Of a stretch of DNA of 40,626 nt, positions 8,721-17,592 are shown one piece after another. The notes beneath the pieces are model-generated. The model ran no database searches and was not told where the DNA came from. It was given only the letters and a program-made list of their open reading frames with translations. Each line of letters starts with the position of its first letter. The stretch's first letter is position 1. The translations under genes were made by a program, and so were the position numbers. Origin of the DNA: JBAXPV01 sp037132075 (GTDB taxonomy: Bacteria; Bacteroidota; Bacteroidia; Bacteroidales; CAIXZF01); NCBI GenBank assembly GCA_037132075.1, contig JBAXPV010000033.1:1-40626 (forward strand), in the 5' to 3' direction.

Positions 8721-9695
8721 TTAACTGATATGGGCAATAAAAATCAGGAAGATTAGAATTGAAAAATAGATATCCCACCACAGCGTTTTCTTCAAAGTGG
8801 TGAAATGATAAGCAATGAGCACAGAAGCAGGCATTATGGGAATCATGGTAATGAAGGCAAATTCTGTTTTTACGTTGAGCATCACCAGTAGTGACAAAAT
8901 GAAAAACCAGGTGATAAAAATGAAATTTTTACGGATACTAATAACTTTTTCCCTGATTATCGTCAAGGTGCGGAATAAAGCTGCCAGGCTTAAAAAGGCG
9001 ATCGCAGCCCAGATGACTCCAGATAAGATGCTAATTTTCACATGCATAGATGGGACGTGAAAACGGGAAAACAGATCTGTGGTGAAATAATCCAGGTTGT
9101 CATTCCAGAAATACCAAGTGCCTGCGAAGAGAAATGGCAATAAGAATCCAACGATGGAGATAATCCATTCGCGCCAGTTAAGTGCCCTGTAGATAAAGAA
9201 TCCAATCCAGATCACTATAAGTACAGGGAAGGCCTGAAAAGTAAAGACGCAGGCAAGGCTCAGCGAGAAAGCTGCCGAAAAAACTTCTTTGAAAGGATCC
9301 GCCTGTTCGTAGACTTTCAGGAAGTAATTCAGGAAAATGATAAAGAAGATATTTGAGAACAAAACCGGGTGAAGGCTCAATGTCTCTGTCTGCCAGCTCG
9401 ACAGCAAGAAAAAAATGATGGCTGCCATGCCTGAACTTTTGGGGGCCAGGTCATTGGCACTTAAAATAAGCGACAGTACCAGGGATTCACTAAGCAACAT
9501 AAAGAATGCGATGAGTGTTGCCGCCAGTAGATGGGCACGCAGGGGCGCCACCAGCTTTTCAAAGATAGGGATCGGCGTCAGGGCTGTCGGGATGGGCAAA
9601 GGATGCAAGAAGGCAGGCAGCCAAAGCAAGATCCCCATGATCAGGAGCAGAATCAGTTGAAATGAATATTGAGTGCGGAATAAGCGAAGAAACAT
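8721..9695 (-). CDS. Polytopic membrane protein, probably DUF6427 family
   Basis: A 324-residue integral membrane protein with about nine or ten hydrophobic spans (for example LILLLIMGILLWLPAFL near the start and FSILIFLIFIAHIS at the end) and few charged loops. The layout resembles the Bacteroidota-specific DUF6427 family, whose function is unknown; I make that assignment from memory of the pattern and hold it loosely. It is packed between a 62-residue membrane protein (9-base gap) and rnhB (4-base gap), so it is co-transcribed with them. Confidence 0.75.
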   Translation of the reverse strand: MFLRLFRTQYSFQLILLLIMGILLWLPAFLHPLPIPTALTPIPIFEKLVAPLRAHLLAATLIAFFMLLSESLVLSLILSANDLAPKSSGMAAIIFFLLSSWQTETLSLHPVLFSNIFFIIFLNYFLKVYEQADPFKEVFSAAFSLSLACVFTFQAFPVLIVIWIGFFIYRALNWREWIISIVGFLLPFLFAGTWYFWNDNLDYFTTDLFSRFHVPSMHVKISILSGVIWAAIAFLSLAALFRTLTIIREKVISIRKNFIFITWFFILSLLVMLNVKTEFAFITMIPIMPASVLIAYHFTTLKKTLWWDIYFSILIFLIFIAHIS

Positions 9696-9704
9696 CAGGA
9701 CAAA

Positions 9705-9893
9705 CTAAGTAAATAATATCTTATATAAAAAAGCCAGCGCCAACAATGCAATCACTGACGCTGCACCAAGGTATTTGAAAAATTCCTCATAACGAAATGA
9801 TTTTTTTTTGTCATTATTGATATTTTTGTAAACCAGTGAAATGATAAAGCCTATAAATGAAAATGCGATCAAGACAAGGATAAAGGTCTCCAT
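9705..9893 (-). CDS. Small two-span membrane protein
   Basis: A 62-residue protein with two hydrophobic helices, about 4-22 (ILVLIAFSFIGFIISLV) and 43-60 (AASVIALLALAFLYKI), joined by a charged loop NINNDKKKSFRYEEFFKY. I take it as real because it has an ATG, exactly fills the space between purD (13-base gap) and the next membrane gene (9-base gap) on the same strand, and its composition fits a membrane protein. Function unknown. Confidence 0.7.
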   Translation of the reverse strand: METFILVLIAFSFIGFIISLVYKNINNDKKKSFRYEEFFKYLGAASVIALLALAFLYKILFT

Positions 9894-9906
9894 GGCTGAG
9901 GGTTTT

Positions 9907-11202
9907 TTAGTAGCTCAGTAAATCCATCCCAATGTCCTTTCTGTAGTACATCCCTTCAAAATGAACACTTTGGGCTAGAAGGTATGTGTTTTTCATGGCT
10001 TCAGGAAGGTCTGTTCCATAAGAAGTTATTGCAAGTACTCTTCCGCCATTGGTGCGTACTTTGTTGCTTTCAGGGTCATTTTTTGTTCCTGAATGAAAGA
10101 TCATGCCATCTGTAAATTCCTGCAGGCCTTTGATTTCCATTCCTTTGGGATAGGATTCAGGATATCCCGGGGCAACAGCCATGACACATGTGGTAATACG
10201 CGGGTCAATTTCTATCTTAAAGTTGTGTAGTTTCTTTTCGGCAGTGGCTAAAAACAGCTCCAGCAAGTCGTTTTTGATCCTGGGAAGGATGACTTCTGTT
10301 TCAGGGTCACCCAGGCGGGCATTATATTCAATGACCATGGGGTCTTCATTCACTTTCATAATCCCAAAGAAGATAAAACCCGTATATGGGATGCCTTCTG
10401 ACTTCAAGCCTTCGAGCGTGGGTTTGATGATACGATCTTCGATCTTGGTCATAAAGGAAACATCTGCAAATGGGACTGGCGACACAGTGCCCATGCCACC
10501 TGTATTGAGCCCGGTATCGCCATCCCCGATACGTTTGTAATCTTTGGCTTCAGGCAGCATGACATAGTTGATGCCATCGGTTAGGATGAAAGCTGACATT
10601 TCGATTCCGCTGAGGAATTCTTCGATGACGACAGTGTGGCTAGCTTCTCCGAACATGCTGTTCTCCAGCATTTCTTTAAGTTCGTTTTTCGCATCATCGA
10701 GTGTGGCGCATATCAGCACACCTTTGCCTGCAGCAAGCCCATCAGCTTTCAATACATAAGGCGCTTTAAGTGTCTCGAGGAAGTTGAAACCCTCAGCGAG
10801 GTTTTTTCGTGTGAAAGACTGAAATGCGGCTGTAGGGATTTGATATTTCAACATAAACTGTTTTGCGAAGTCTTTGCTTCCTTCGAGTTGTGCAGCAGCA
10901 GCAACAGGTCCGATTACAGGAACGGCTTTCAGTAAAGGATCGTTTAGGAAAAAGTCATGGATGCCTTTCACCAGGGGGATTTCAGGGCCAACCACCACAA
11001 GGTTGATGTTTTTATCAAGAACGACTTCCTTGATTTTCTCGAAATCAGTGTCATTGAGATCAATATTCTCCCCAAGCAGGGCCGTGCCGGCATTTCCGGG
11101 CGCAATGAATAATTTCTTGGGTAGCGGACTTTGAGAGAGCTTCCAGGCGAGGGCATGTTCCCTGCCACCAGAGCCTATGATTAGTATGTTATGCTGTGAC
11201 AT
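9907..11202 (-). CDS. purD: Phosphoribosylamine--glycine ligase
   Basis: GAR synthetase, the second step of de novo purine synthesis: joins phosphoribosylamine and glycine using ATP. The 431-residue length is normal for a monofunctional bacterial PurD. The N-terminal LIIGSGGREHALAWKLSQS (7-25), the ATP-grasp segment APYVLKADGLAAGKGVLI, NTGGMGTVSPVPF and the metal-binding tail IEYNARLGDPETEVILPRI are all present. It starts with ATG at 11202, five bases after the glycosyltransferase stop. purC lies far away at 32490-33440, so purine genes are dispersed here. Confidence 0.97.
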   Translation of the reverse strand: MSQHNILIIGSGGREHALAWKLSQSPLPKKLFIAPGNAGTALLGENIDLNDTDFEKIKEVVLDKNINLVVVGPEIPLVKGIHDFFLNDPLLKAVPVIGPVAAAAQLEGSKDFAKQFMLKYQIPTAAFQSFTRKNLAEGFNFLETLKAPYVLKADGLAAGKGVLICATLDDAKNELKEMLENSMFGEASHTVVIEEFLSGIEMSAFILTDGINYVMLPEAKDYKRIGDGDTGLNTGGMGTVSPVPFADVSFMTKIEDRIIKPTLEGLKSEGIPYTGFIFFGIMKVNEDPMVIEYNARLGDPETEVILPRIKNDLLELFLATAEKKLHNFKIEIDPRITTCVMAVAPGYPESYPKGMEIKGLQEFTDGMIFHSGTKNDPESNKVRTNGGRVLAITSYGTDLPEAMKNTYLLAQSVHFEGMYYRKDIGMDLLSY

Positions 11203-11207
11203 ATTAT

Positions 11208-12347
11208 TTATGAGTTGATGGGAGATTCGATGGTTTTCATCATTGATTCATATAACAAGGACGCAGAGCGTTCCCAGCTGAAGTCTTTCACCCGGAGATT
11301 ACCTTTTTCGACCAGGCTTTTTCTGAGATCTTTGTCTGAGGCTATCGATGCCATCGCATTTGCGATGGATTCGACGGAGAAGGGATCCGTAAGCAAGGCG
11401 GCTTCCCCGGCGATTTCAGGCAAAGATGTCACATTGGCTGTGATCACAGGGGTGTGGCTTGCAAAAGCCTCGAGCAGCGGGATGCCAAATCCTTCAAAAT
11501 AGGAGATATACGTCAGGGCTAGGGCCGAACCCATGACTTTGGATAAGTCATTCACAGTAAGTCGCCCGGCAAACAACACATCCTGTTTGAATTGCATGGC
11601 ATCATAGGCTTGCTGGATAGGAGGGGTCCACCATTTCCTGGCACCTATGATGAGCAACTTCACGTTTCCGGCATTTTCTTTTCTGAATCTATCGTAGGCC
11701 TGGAACAGGCGTGCCAGGTTTTTCCTGGGATGAAGCGAACCTACAAATAAAAAATAAGGACAAGATTGGGCATACCGTTCCCTGGTTTTCTCCTGCTCAT
11801 CAGGATCAATCTGTTGATAAGCTTCATTGACACCATTATATACGACATCGATTTTGCTTGCTTCGATATGATATTGCCTTTGGATGTCTTGTTTTGAAAA
11901 TTCAGACACAGTGGCAATTCTGTCGGCTTTTCTTGCGAATTTCGGAAAAAAATGTCTATAAAATTTACGTTCAGCGAAAGGCAGATCTTCCGGATAATGT
12001 TCAAAGTTCAGGTCATGAAAAACGGTAAGACAAGGACCTTTATAGGAAAGGGGCAGGTATCCGTCGGGAGAAAAGAAGAGATCAGGTTTTATTTTGTTAA
12101 GAAGGGCAGGGAGCCTGATTTCGAACCAGATGTAATATAAAATGGGATGTCTTGCCTTGGGACTTAATATGAGGGGCTTCACATTGGGTGCAAACAGAAA
12201 CTGATCATCATATTCCCTGTCGAAGATGAAAATGAATTCATGTTCAGGGTGTTGCATGCAGATCCTGCGCAAGGTCTCACAAGAGAACCAGCCAATACCT
12301 TCCAGTTTGCCTGGAATCAGGAGACGAGTATTTACGGCGATTTTCAA
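11208..12347 (-). CDS. Glycosyltransferase family 4 (GT-B)
   Basis: A 379-residue retaining GT-B glycosyltransferase transferring a sugar from a nucleotide sugar, probably in cell-surface polysaccharide or lipopolysaccharide synthesis. The C-terminal donor-binding half shows FVGSLHPRKNL (201-211) and the EX7E motif FEGFGIPLLEAF, with E285 and E293. The N-terminus MKIAVNTRLLIPGK is typical. The start is TTG at 12347: an in-frame TGA stands two codons upstream and no ATG is available nearby, so this choice is forced. It heads the operon with purD and diverges from the flippase gene, whose polysaccharide cluster it probably serves. Sugar and acceptor cannot be predicted. Confidence 0.9.
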   Translation of the reverse strand: MKIAVNTRLLIPGKLEGIGWFSCETLRRICMQHPEHEFIFIFDREYDDQFLFAPNVKPLILSPKARHPILYYIWFEIRLPALLNKIKPDLFFSPDGYLPLSYKGPCLTVFHDLNFEHYPEDLPFAERKFYRHFFPKFARKADRIATVSEFSKQDIQRQYHIEASKIDVVYNGVNEAYQQIDPDEQEKTRERYAQSCPYFLFVGSLHPRKNLARLFQAYDRFRKENAGNVKLLIIGARKWWTPPIQQAYDAMQFKQDVLFAGRLTVNDLSKVMGSALALTYISYFEGFGIPLLEAFASHTPVITANVTSLPEIAGEAALLTDPFSVESIANAMASIASDKDLRKSLVEKGNLRVKDFSWERSASLLYESMMKTIESPINS

Positions 12348-12487
12348 ATATCAGGCTGAATTGCAGGTGATTTTGGCGAAAGTTACCTTATCCCCCGGGA
12401 TTTTTATAAATTTGAGCCAAATATCTGAATTTTTTGGCGAAGCCCGCGATTTTGGTGCTGTCCCTTTTGAACAAATGTCGATTACTA

Positions 12488-13936
12488 ATGCAGAAAAAGT
12501 TCCTTAGTAACTTAGGTCTCTTGCTCTTACTTAATCTGCTGATCAAGCCGATCTGGATTTTTGGCATCGACAGAAACGTCCAAAACCTTGTAGGATCTGC
12601 AGAATACGGCTTTTATTTTCCCTTGCTGAATTTCACGTTTTTGTTTTATATCATCCTCGATTTTGGGATCACCAACTTCAATAACCGGAATATCGCACAG
12701 CATAACCAGTTGTTAAAGAAGCATTTCAGTAATCTGTTTGTCCTTAAAGTGCTGTTAGGGATCTTGTATTTTGTCATCATTTTTGTATTTGCTGTACTCT
12801 GGGGATATCGGGGCCGACAGTTACATTTTCTTATCTGGCTGGCGTTAAATCAGTTTTTGCTGTCATTTATATTGTATCTGCGTTCCAATATTAGCGGGTT
12901 GTTGCTTTTTAAAACAGAAAGTGTTCTTTCTGTAACCGACAGAGTGCTCATGATCTTTTTTTGTGCGGTTTTAATCTGGGGTCATATTGTACCCGGACCT
13001 TTTAAAATTGAATGGTTTGTCTATGTTCAAACCATCTCCTACCTCATTACGGCACTGCTTGCCATGGTGATCGTCATGCGCAAAGCCTCCTTTAGTCGTT
13101 TTTCCTGGGATTGGCCTTTCTCCCTGATGATTATAAAAAAGAGCCTGCCTTTTGCCTTACTCGTGCTTATCATGTATTTTCAATACAGGATTGACTCAGT
13201 GATGTTATTGCGCTTGTTGCCCGGCATCCCCGGTCAGCAGCAAGCCGGGATTTATGCTTCTGCCTTTCGTTTGCTGGATGCAGCCGTGATGCCTTCCTAC
13301 TTGTTTTCTATCCTGCTGCTGCCAATTTTTTCCAAGCAGATCCGCGAGCAGCTTAGCGTAGAACAGATTTTAAAACTCTCGTCCACGATGATCATTCTGT
13401 TTGCCACAGCCACGGCTGTATTTTGTGCATCCTACAGTCATGAGCTGATGGCCTTGCTCTACAAAGAGCATGTCAATGAATCTGCCAATTTGTTTCCTGT
13501 ACTAATGTATTGCCTGGTGCCCATCTCACTTACTTATATCTTCGGAACCCTGGTGACAGCCCGCGGGAAACTCATGGCATTAAGCCTCGTCGCAGCTATT
13601 TCTATGGTGATGAATGTGTTGTTGAACCTGATACTGATTCCCACTTACCAGGCTTATGGCTCTGCTGTGTCAAGTCTTATATCACAGTCTTTCTTTGCTT
13701 TGGGACAGATCGCATTGGCACAATATTATTTCCGGTTTAAGCTGAATAAGAAGTATTTACTTCGGATCGCTTTGTTCTTAGCAGGTTTATTTGCCATTAG
13801 TATTGCCATTAAATATACGTCTGTGCGATGGAGTCTTGGCTTTATCGGCGGACTCTTCCTTGTTGTTGTATGGGCAGCCTCATTGAATTTACTGGACATC
13901 AGGGGATTGTTTTCTATCCTGCGAAAGCCGGAATAA
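12488..13936 (+). CDS. Polysaccharide flippase (Wzx-like, PST/MOP superfamily)
   Basis: A 482-residue membrane protein with about 12-14 spans, resembling Wzx/RfbX flippases that move undecaprenyl-linked oligosaccharide units to the periplasmic face. The conserved DFGITNFNNRNIAQH near the end of the second span, the FALLVLIMYFQYRIDSVML segment before the central loop, and AGIYASAFRLLDAAVMPSYL are typical of the superfamily. I start at the ATG at 12488; a TTG at 12434 would add 18 residues without membrane logic. The neighbours downstream (two chain-length regulators and a polymerase/ligase) support a Wzx/Wzy-type pathway. Confidence 0.88.
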   Translation: MQKKFLSNLGLLLLLNLLIKPIWIFGIDRNVQNLVGSAEYGFYFPLLNFTFLFYIILDFGITNFNNRNIAQHNQLLKKHFSNLFVLKVLLGILYFVIIFVFAVLWGYRGRQLHFLIWLALNQFLLSFILYLRSNISGLLLFKTESVLSVTDRVLMIFFCAVLIWGHIVPGPFKIEWFVYVQTISYLITALLAMVIVMRKASFSRFSWDWPFSLMIIKKSLPFALLVLIMYFQYRIDSVMLLRLLPGIPGQQQAGIYASAFRLLDAAVMPSYLFSILLLPIFSKQIREQLSVEQILKLSSTMIILFATATAVFCASYSHELMALLYKEHVNESANLFPVLMYCLVPISLTYIFGTLVTARGKLMALSLVAAISMVMNVLLNLILIPTYQAYGSAVSSLISQSFFALGQIALAQYYFRFKLNKKYLLRIALFLAGLFAISIAIKYTSVRWSLGFIGGLFLVVVWAASLNLLDIRGLFSILRKPE

Positions 13937-13999
13937 GCGAACATTGTTCGGCAGGGCATCTGTTGTTCTGGTGCAAGGAATAATAATCGCCAGCAATAA

Positions 14000-14032
14000 T
14001 TGAGTCATCGAATTGCTTTTTTTATACCTTTG
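14000..14032 (+). promoter_or_regulatory. Bacteroidota-type promoter before the first chain-length regulator
   Basis: TTG (14000-14002) and TACCTTTG (14025-14032) are 22 bases apart, matching the -33/-7 elements of Bacteroidota sigma factor promoters. The gene starts 33 bases after the -7 element, giving a short leader. Confidence 0.55.
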
Positions 14033-14064
14033 TCCCCCTTTAAAGCCTTTGACTGCTTGAGACA

Positions 14065-15096
14065 ATGAACGATACACCTCAATTTGATTTTAACTCATCC
14101 AACTTCCTTGTTTTTTTAAATAAGTGGCGGAAATTATTGGTATTTGTGGGATTGGCTTCACTGATCCTGTCATGGGTTTTTTCTTCTTCTTTGTTTATCA
14201 CCCCGAAGTACCAATCGATGGTGATTATGTTTCCAACAGCAACGAATTCTGTTTCTAAGGCGCTTTTAAGTAATACCTACGGTAATAAGCAAGATATCCT
14301 GGAGTTTGGGGATGAAGAACAGGCAGAGCAGCTTTTGCAGATTCTAAATTCAAACATCATCCGGAATAAGGTGATACAGGGATTTCGTCTTATGTCGCAT
14401 TACGACATCGACAGTAATGGCAACTATAAGATGACAAAGCTGTACCGGGAATACGACAACAACATCACGTTTCGCCGAACTGAATACATGGCAGTACAGA
14501 TCTCTGTGCTGGATAAAGATCCCCAGATGGCTGCCGACATAGCCAATACGATTGCCAATCTCGTCGACTCAACCAAAAACCAGATGATTCATGAGCGGGC
14601 CATGGAAGGTTATAAGATTGTTGAGGCTGAATACCTGGACCGGACTGTCAAAATGAAGAAACTACAGGATTCGATGACTGTGCTTCGTAAGTTAGGCATC
14701 CAGGATTATGAGACACAGGCCGAGATGCTTAACCGTCAGCTTGCTATCGAGATTGCCAGGAATAACAAGACAGGAATATCGGCTCTGGAAGCGAAGCTTT
14801 CAGTGCTTGCACAATATGGTGGCGCTTATGTTGCATTGCGCGATGCGCTTGAAAGTGAAGAGAAAGAAATGAGCCTGCTTCGCTCTAAATTTGCAGAAGC
14901 GAAAGTTGATGCCAGGCAATCATTGCCACAGAAATTTATTGTCAACAGTGCTTATAAAGCAGAGAAAAAAACCTACCCGATTCGCTGGCTTATCTTGCTG
15001 ATTTCTTTCTTCTCGTCAATATTGCTAGCGACACTCGGAATCATTGCTTTTGAAAATTTCCCCCCAACGGGAATACTTGAAAAAAAAAACGTCTGA
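14065..15096 (+). CDS. Wzz-like polysaccharide chain-length regulator (first copy)
   Basis: A 343-residue polysaccharide co-polymerase. It has a span near 24-46 (KLLVFVGLASLILSWVF, then SSSLFITPKYQS), a long periplasmic region with helical coiled-coil character (about 170-290), and a second span near 306-331 (RWLILLISFFSSILLATLGI) preceded by a Pro-containing segment. Such proteins set the modal length of O-antigen or exopolysaccharide made by Wzy. There is no cytoplasmic tyrosine-kinase domain. The next gene is a clear paralogue: both carry FSS.LFITP after the first span, an EQLLQ.(I/L)NS segment and a DP..AAD motif. Together they suggest hetero-oligomers or two chain-length classes. Confidence 0.87.
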   Translation: MNDTPQFDFNSSNFLVFLNKWRKLLVFVGLASLILSWVFSSSLFITPKYQSMVIMFPTATNSVSKALLSNTYGNKQDILEFGDEEQAEQLLQILNSNIIRNKVIQGFRLMSHYDIDSNGNYKMTKLYREYDNNITFRRTEYMAVQISVLDKDPQMAADIANTIANLVDSTKNQMIHERAMEGYKIVEAEYLDRTVKMKKLQDSMTVLRKLGIQDYETQAEMLNRQLAIEIARNNKTGISALEAKLSVLAQYGGAYVALRDALESEEKEMSLLRSKFAEAKVDARQSLPQKFIVNSAYKAEKKTYPIRWLILLISFFSSILLATLGIIAFENFPPTGILEKKNV

Positions 15097-15152
15097 CACC
15101 AGGTTTACCAAGAATTAACATAAACCTTAAAGCGGAGCTACCCGAAATAGAT

Positions 15153-16115
15153 ATGGAAAACTTTTTCAATTATAACAATCTTCTGCAGATCATTTGGAAA
15201 TGGAAGAAGCATCTCCTCGTCATTGCTTTCCTCGCTGCCTTGCTGTCTGTGTTTTTTAGCAGTAAGTTATTCATTACCCCGATGTTTAAATCCACAGGGG
15301 TTGTTTATCCGGCCAATGTGAAACCCTATTCCGACGAGAGTGAGACAGAGCAGCTGCTTCAACTGATTAACTCCAGGGAGATTCGCGACAGCCTCATCAA
15401 TAAGTTCAAGCTGGGTGAGCATTATCGCCTCAGTCCACAAGATCCTCATTATTATTCTATTCTCGTTTATCTTTATAACAGCAGGGTTGAAGTTAAAAAG
15501 ACGGAATTTGAATCTGTCGTTATTGAAGTTTCTGATTCTGATCCGAAACAAGCTGCAGATATGGTGAACGAGATTATCAGGATGTATGATAAAAAGGTGA
15601 GAGAACTTCAGAAAGACAAATTCAGAGAGGTGTTGAATAGTTGTAAGATTTGGGTCGACCTGAAACATAAGGAGTTAGATTCTATTCAGCGGGAAATTGA
15701 CATTGTTTCTGGGGGGAAGATTGCTGCAGCCGATATCGGTCCTGAGAAGTTAAATGTCAACCAGCAACAAAAATTCTTCACCCCTGAAAAGGATGAGTTT
15801 TTAAAGGGTGCCAAAACTGTAAAAGGACATAGCGGCTCTAACGGGCGCCTGGTGATGTTACTTGATCTGGCACAGACAGAAGCGCTGGCTTACAGCGAGT
15901 TCAAGTTGAAATATGATCAGGCTATTCTCGATTATAATCGCGAATATACCTATACCAATGTGGTATCACGCCCTTTTCCTGCTGATAAGAAATCTTCACC
16001 GGTTACCTGGCTGATTGTTGTGATGAGTGTTTTCTCCGCACTGTTCCTCTCGATATTTATTATCTCTCTTATTGAGAGTAAAAAAGCTCAGAATACAGCC
16101 GCTTCGGCTTCCTGA
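15153..16115 (+). CDS. Wzz-like polysaccharide chain-length regulator (second copy)
   Basis: A 320-residue paralogue of the preceding gene, with a first span (HLLVIAFLAALLSVFFS, about 20-36) followed by KLFITPMFKSTGVVYPA, a periplasmic helical region, and a second span (SPVTWLIVVMSVFSALFLSI, about 285-305). The middle differs from the first copy: it holds a Lys-rich stretch (FTPEKDEFLKGAKTVKGHSG) and is shorter. It begins 57 bases after the first copy's stop with no terminator between. Its TGA overlaps an out-of-frame ATG that leads to a nine-codon ORF, and the next gene's reading frame starts shortly after. Confidence 0.86.
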   Translation: MENFFNYNNLLQIIWKWKKHLLVIAFLAALLSVFFSSKLFITPMFKSTGVVYPANVKPYSDESETEQLLQLINSREIRDSLINKFKLGEHYRLSPQDPHYYSILVYLYNSRVEVKKTEFESVVIEVSDSDPKQAADMVNEIIRMYDKKVRELQKDKFREVLNSCKIWVDLKHKELDSIQREIDIVSGGKIAAADIGPEKLNVNQQQKFFTPEKDEFLKGAKTVKGHSGSNGRLVMLLDLAQTEALAYSEFKLKYDQAILDYNREYTYTNVVSRPFPADKKSSPVTWLIVVMSVFSALFLSIFIISLIESKKAQNTAASAS

Positions 16116-16131
16116 TGATAAACCCAACAGA

Positions 16132-17592
16132 TTGGAAATCGTAAGTAAAAATAAAGCTGTCTGGATTTACTTCCTCAGTATATCGTTTATCCTGTTGAAT
16201 GCTTATCTTATCACCAGGGAGATGTATTGGGGTTTCCTTATTCCCCTGGCGGCATTATTACTACTGCTTTATGTTTATTCTCTGGACAAGATCCTCATGC
16301 TTGTCGTGTTTCTTACACCCCTGGCAGTTCCTTATCGGGATTACCAATTCAATATGGGTGCTTCTATCCCGACAGAGCCACTGTTGGCAGGCGTTTTGGT
16401 GTGGGTGCTGCTGCGCTCATTCTACAAGAGTGACTTCGACCGCCGTATTCTGAGGCACCCGATGAGTTATGTGATCTATTTCAGCCTGATCTGGATCGGG
16501 ATTACCTCAATTACCAGTGAAATCCCTATGGTTTCCATCAAATTTCTGCTTTCGCGGCTTTGGTTTGTGGTGCCTATGTATTTCCTGATGGCCCAGCTTT
16601 TCAAAAACCCAAAACGGATAGTTCAGTTTTTGTGGTTGTATATTATTCCCCTGATCATCGTGGTTGCTTATACCATTTATAATCATGCCTTATGGGGATT
16701 CCGTGAAGAGCCCGGACATTGGGTTATGACTCCATTTTATAATGACCACACTGCCTATGGTGCCATTCTCGCCATGTATATCCCGGTTGTCATTGGTTTA
16801 TTCGTAGTGCCCGGACAAAAGAAAGCACAACGTATTGTTATTGCGATCGCCCTGGCAATTTTGCTACTCGCCGTTTTTTTCTCCTATACACGTGCTGCCT
16901 GGGTTAGTCTTGTTGCGGTTTTAGGAATATTGACTTTGGTGTTTTTTAAAATACGTTTTCGGACTGTGTTTTTGACTTTTACCGGATTGCTGATCCTTTT
17001 CTTTACCTTTCAGACGCAGATCTTTATGCGTTTGGAGAAGAACAAGCAGGATTCTTCCAGTAATATACTTCAGCATGTCCAGTCGATTTCGAATATTTCT
17101 TCTGATGCCTCGAATCTTGAGAGGATAAATCGTTGGAAGTCAGCAATGAGGATGTTCAGGGAGCGGCCATTTTTTGGATGGGGCCCAGGTACTTACCAGT
17201 TTCTGTACGCACCTTTTCAAAATTCACAGGAACGCACAATCATTTCCACCAATGCCGGAGATCGTGGTAATGCGCATAGCGAATACATTGGTCCCCTTTC
17301 TGAATCAGGGGTTCCAGGCTTGCTTGCCGTATTGGCAATCATGATCGTGTCGATTTACACCGGGTTTAAGGTTTACAAGCGCTCCGCCGACAGGAAAGCC
17401 AGGATACTTGCCATTTCAATCACTTTAGGCCTGATTACCTATTATATTCATGGCTTGTTAAATAACTTCCTGGATACTGACAAAGCTTCTGTTCCCTTCT
17501 GGGGATTTATTGCCGTGCTTGTGGCCCTGGATCTTTATGGGGTGAAAAAGGAAGCTTTCCAGACTGACCCTATTAAAGAATCTAAGATTTAA
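16132..17592 (+). CDS. O-antigen polymerase/ligase family (Wzy/WaaL-like)
   Basis: A membrane protein of about 486 residues with 10-12 spans and a large periplasmic loop carrying family landmarks: ERINRWKSAMRMFRERPFFG, then GWGPGTYQF, and GNAHSEYIGPLSESGVPGLL with the conserved His. This family either polymerises polysaccharide units or ligates O-antigen to lipid A-core, and sequence alone does not separate these. The start is uncertain: no in-frame ATG lies near the N-terminus. TTG at 16132 gives a short cytoplasmic tail before the first span (AVWIYFLSISFILLNAYLI) and does not overlap the upstream gene; GTG at 16027 would overlap it by 89 bases. Its 3' end overlaps the convergent methyltransferase by 11 bases. 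Confidence 0.87.
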   Translation: MEIVSKNKAVWIYFLSISFILLNAYLITREMYWGFLIPLAALLLLLYVYSLDKILMLVVFLTPLAVPYRDYQFNMGASIPTEPLLAGVLVWVLLRSFYKSDFDRRILRHPMSYVIYFSLIWIGITSITSEIPMVSIKFLLSRLWFVVPMYFLMAQLFKNPKRIVQFLWLYIIPLIIVVAYTIYNHALWGFREEPGHWVMTPFYNDHTAYGAILAMYIPVVIGLFVVPGQKKAQRIVIAIALAILLLAVFFSYTRAAWVSLVAVLGILTLVFFKIRFRTVFLTFTGLLILFFTFQTQIFMRLEKNKQDSSSNILQHVQSISNISSDASNLERINRWKSAMRMFRERPFFGWGPGTYQFLYAPFQNSQERTIISTNAGDRGNAHSEYIGPLSESGVPGLLAVLAIMIVSIYTGFKVYKRSADRKARILAISITLGLITYYIHGLLNNFLDTDKASVPFWGFIAVLVALDLYGVKKEAFQTDPIKESKI

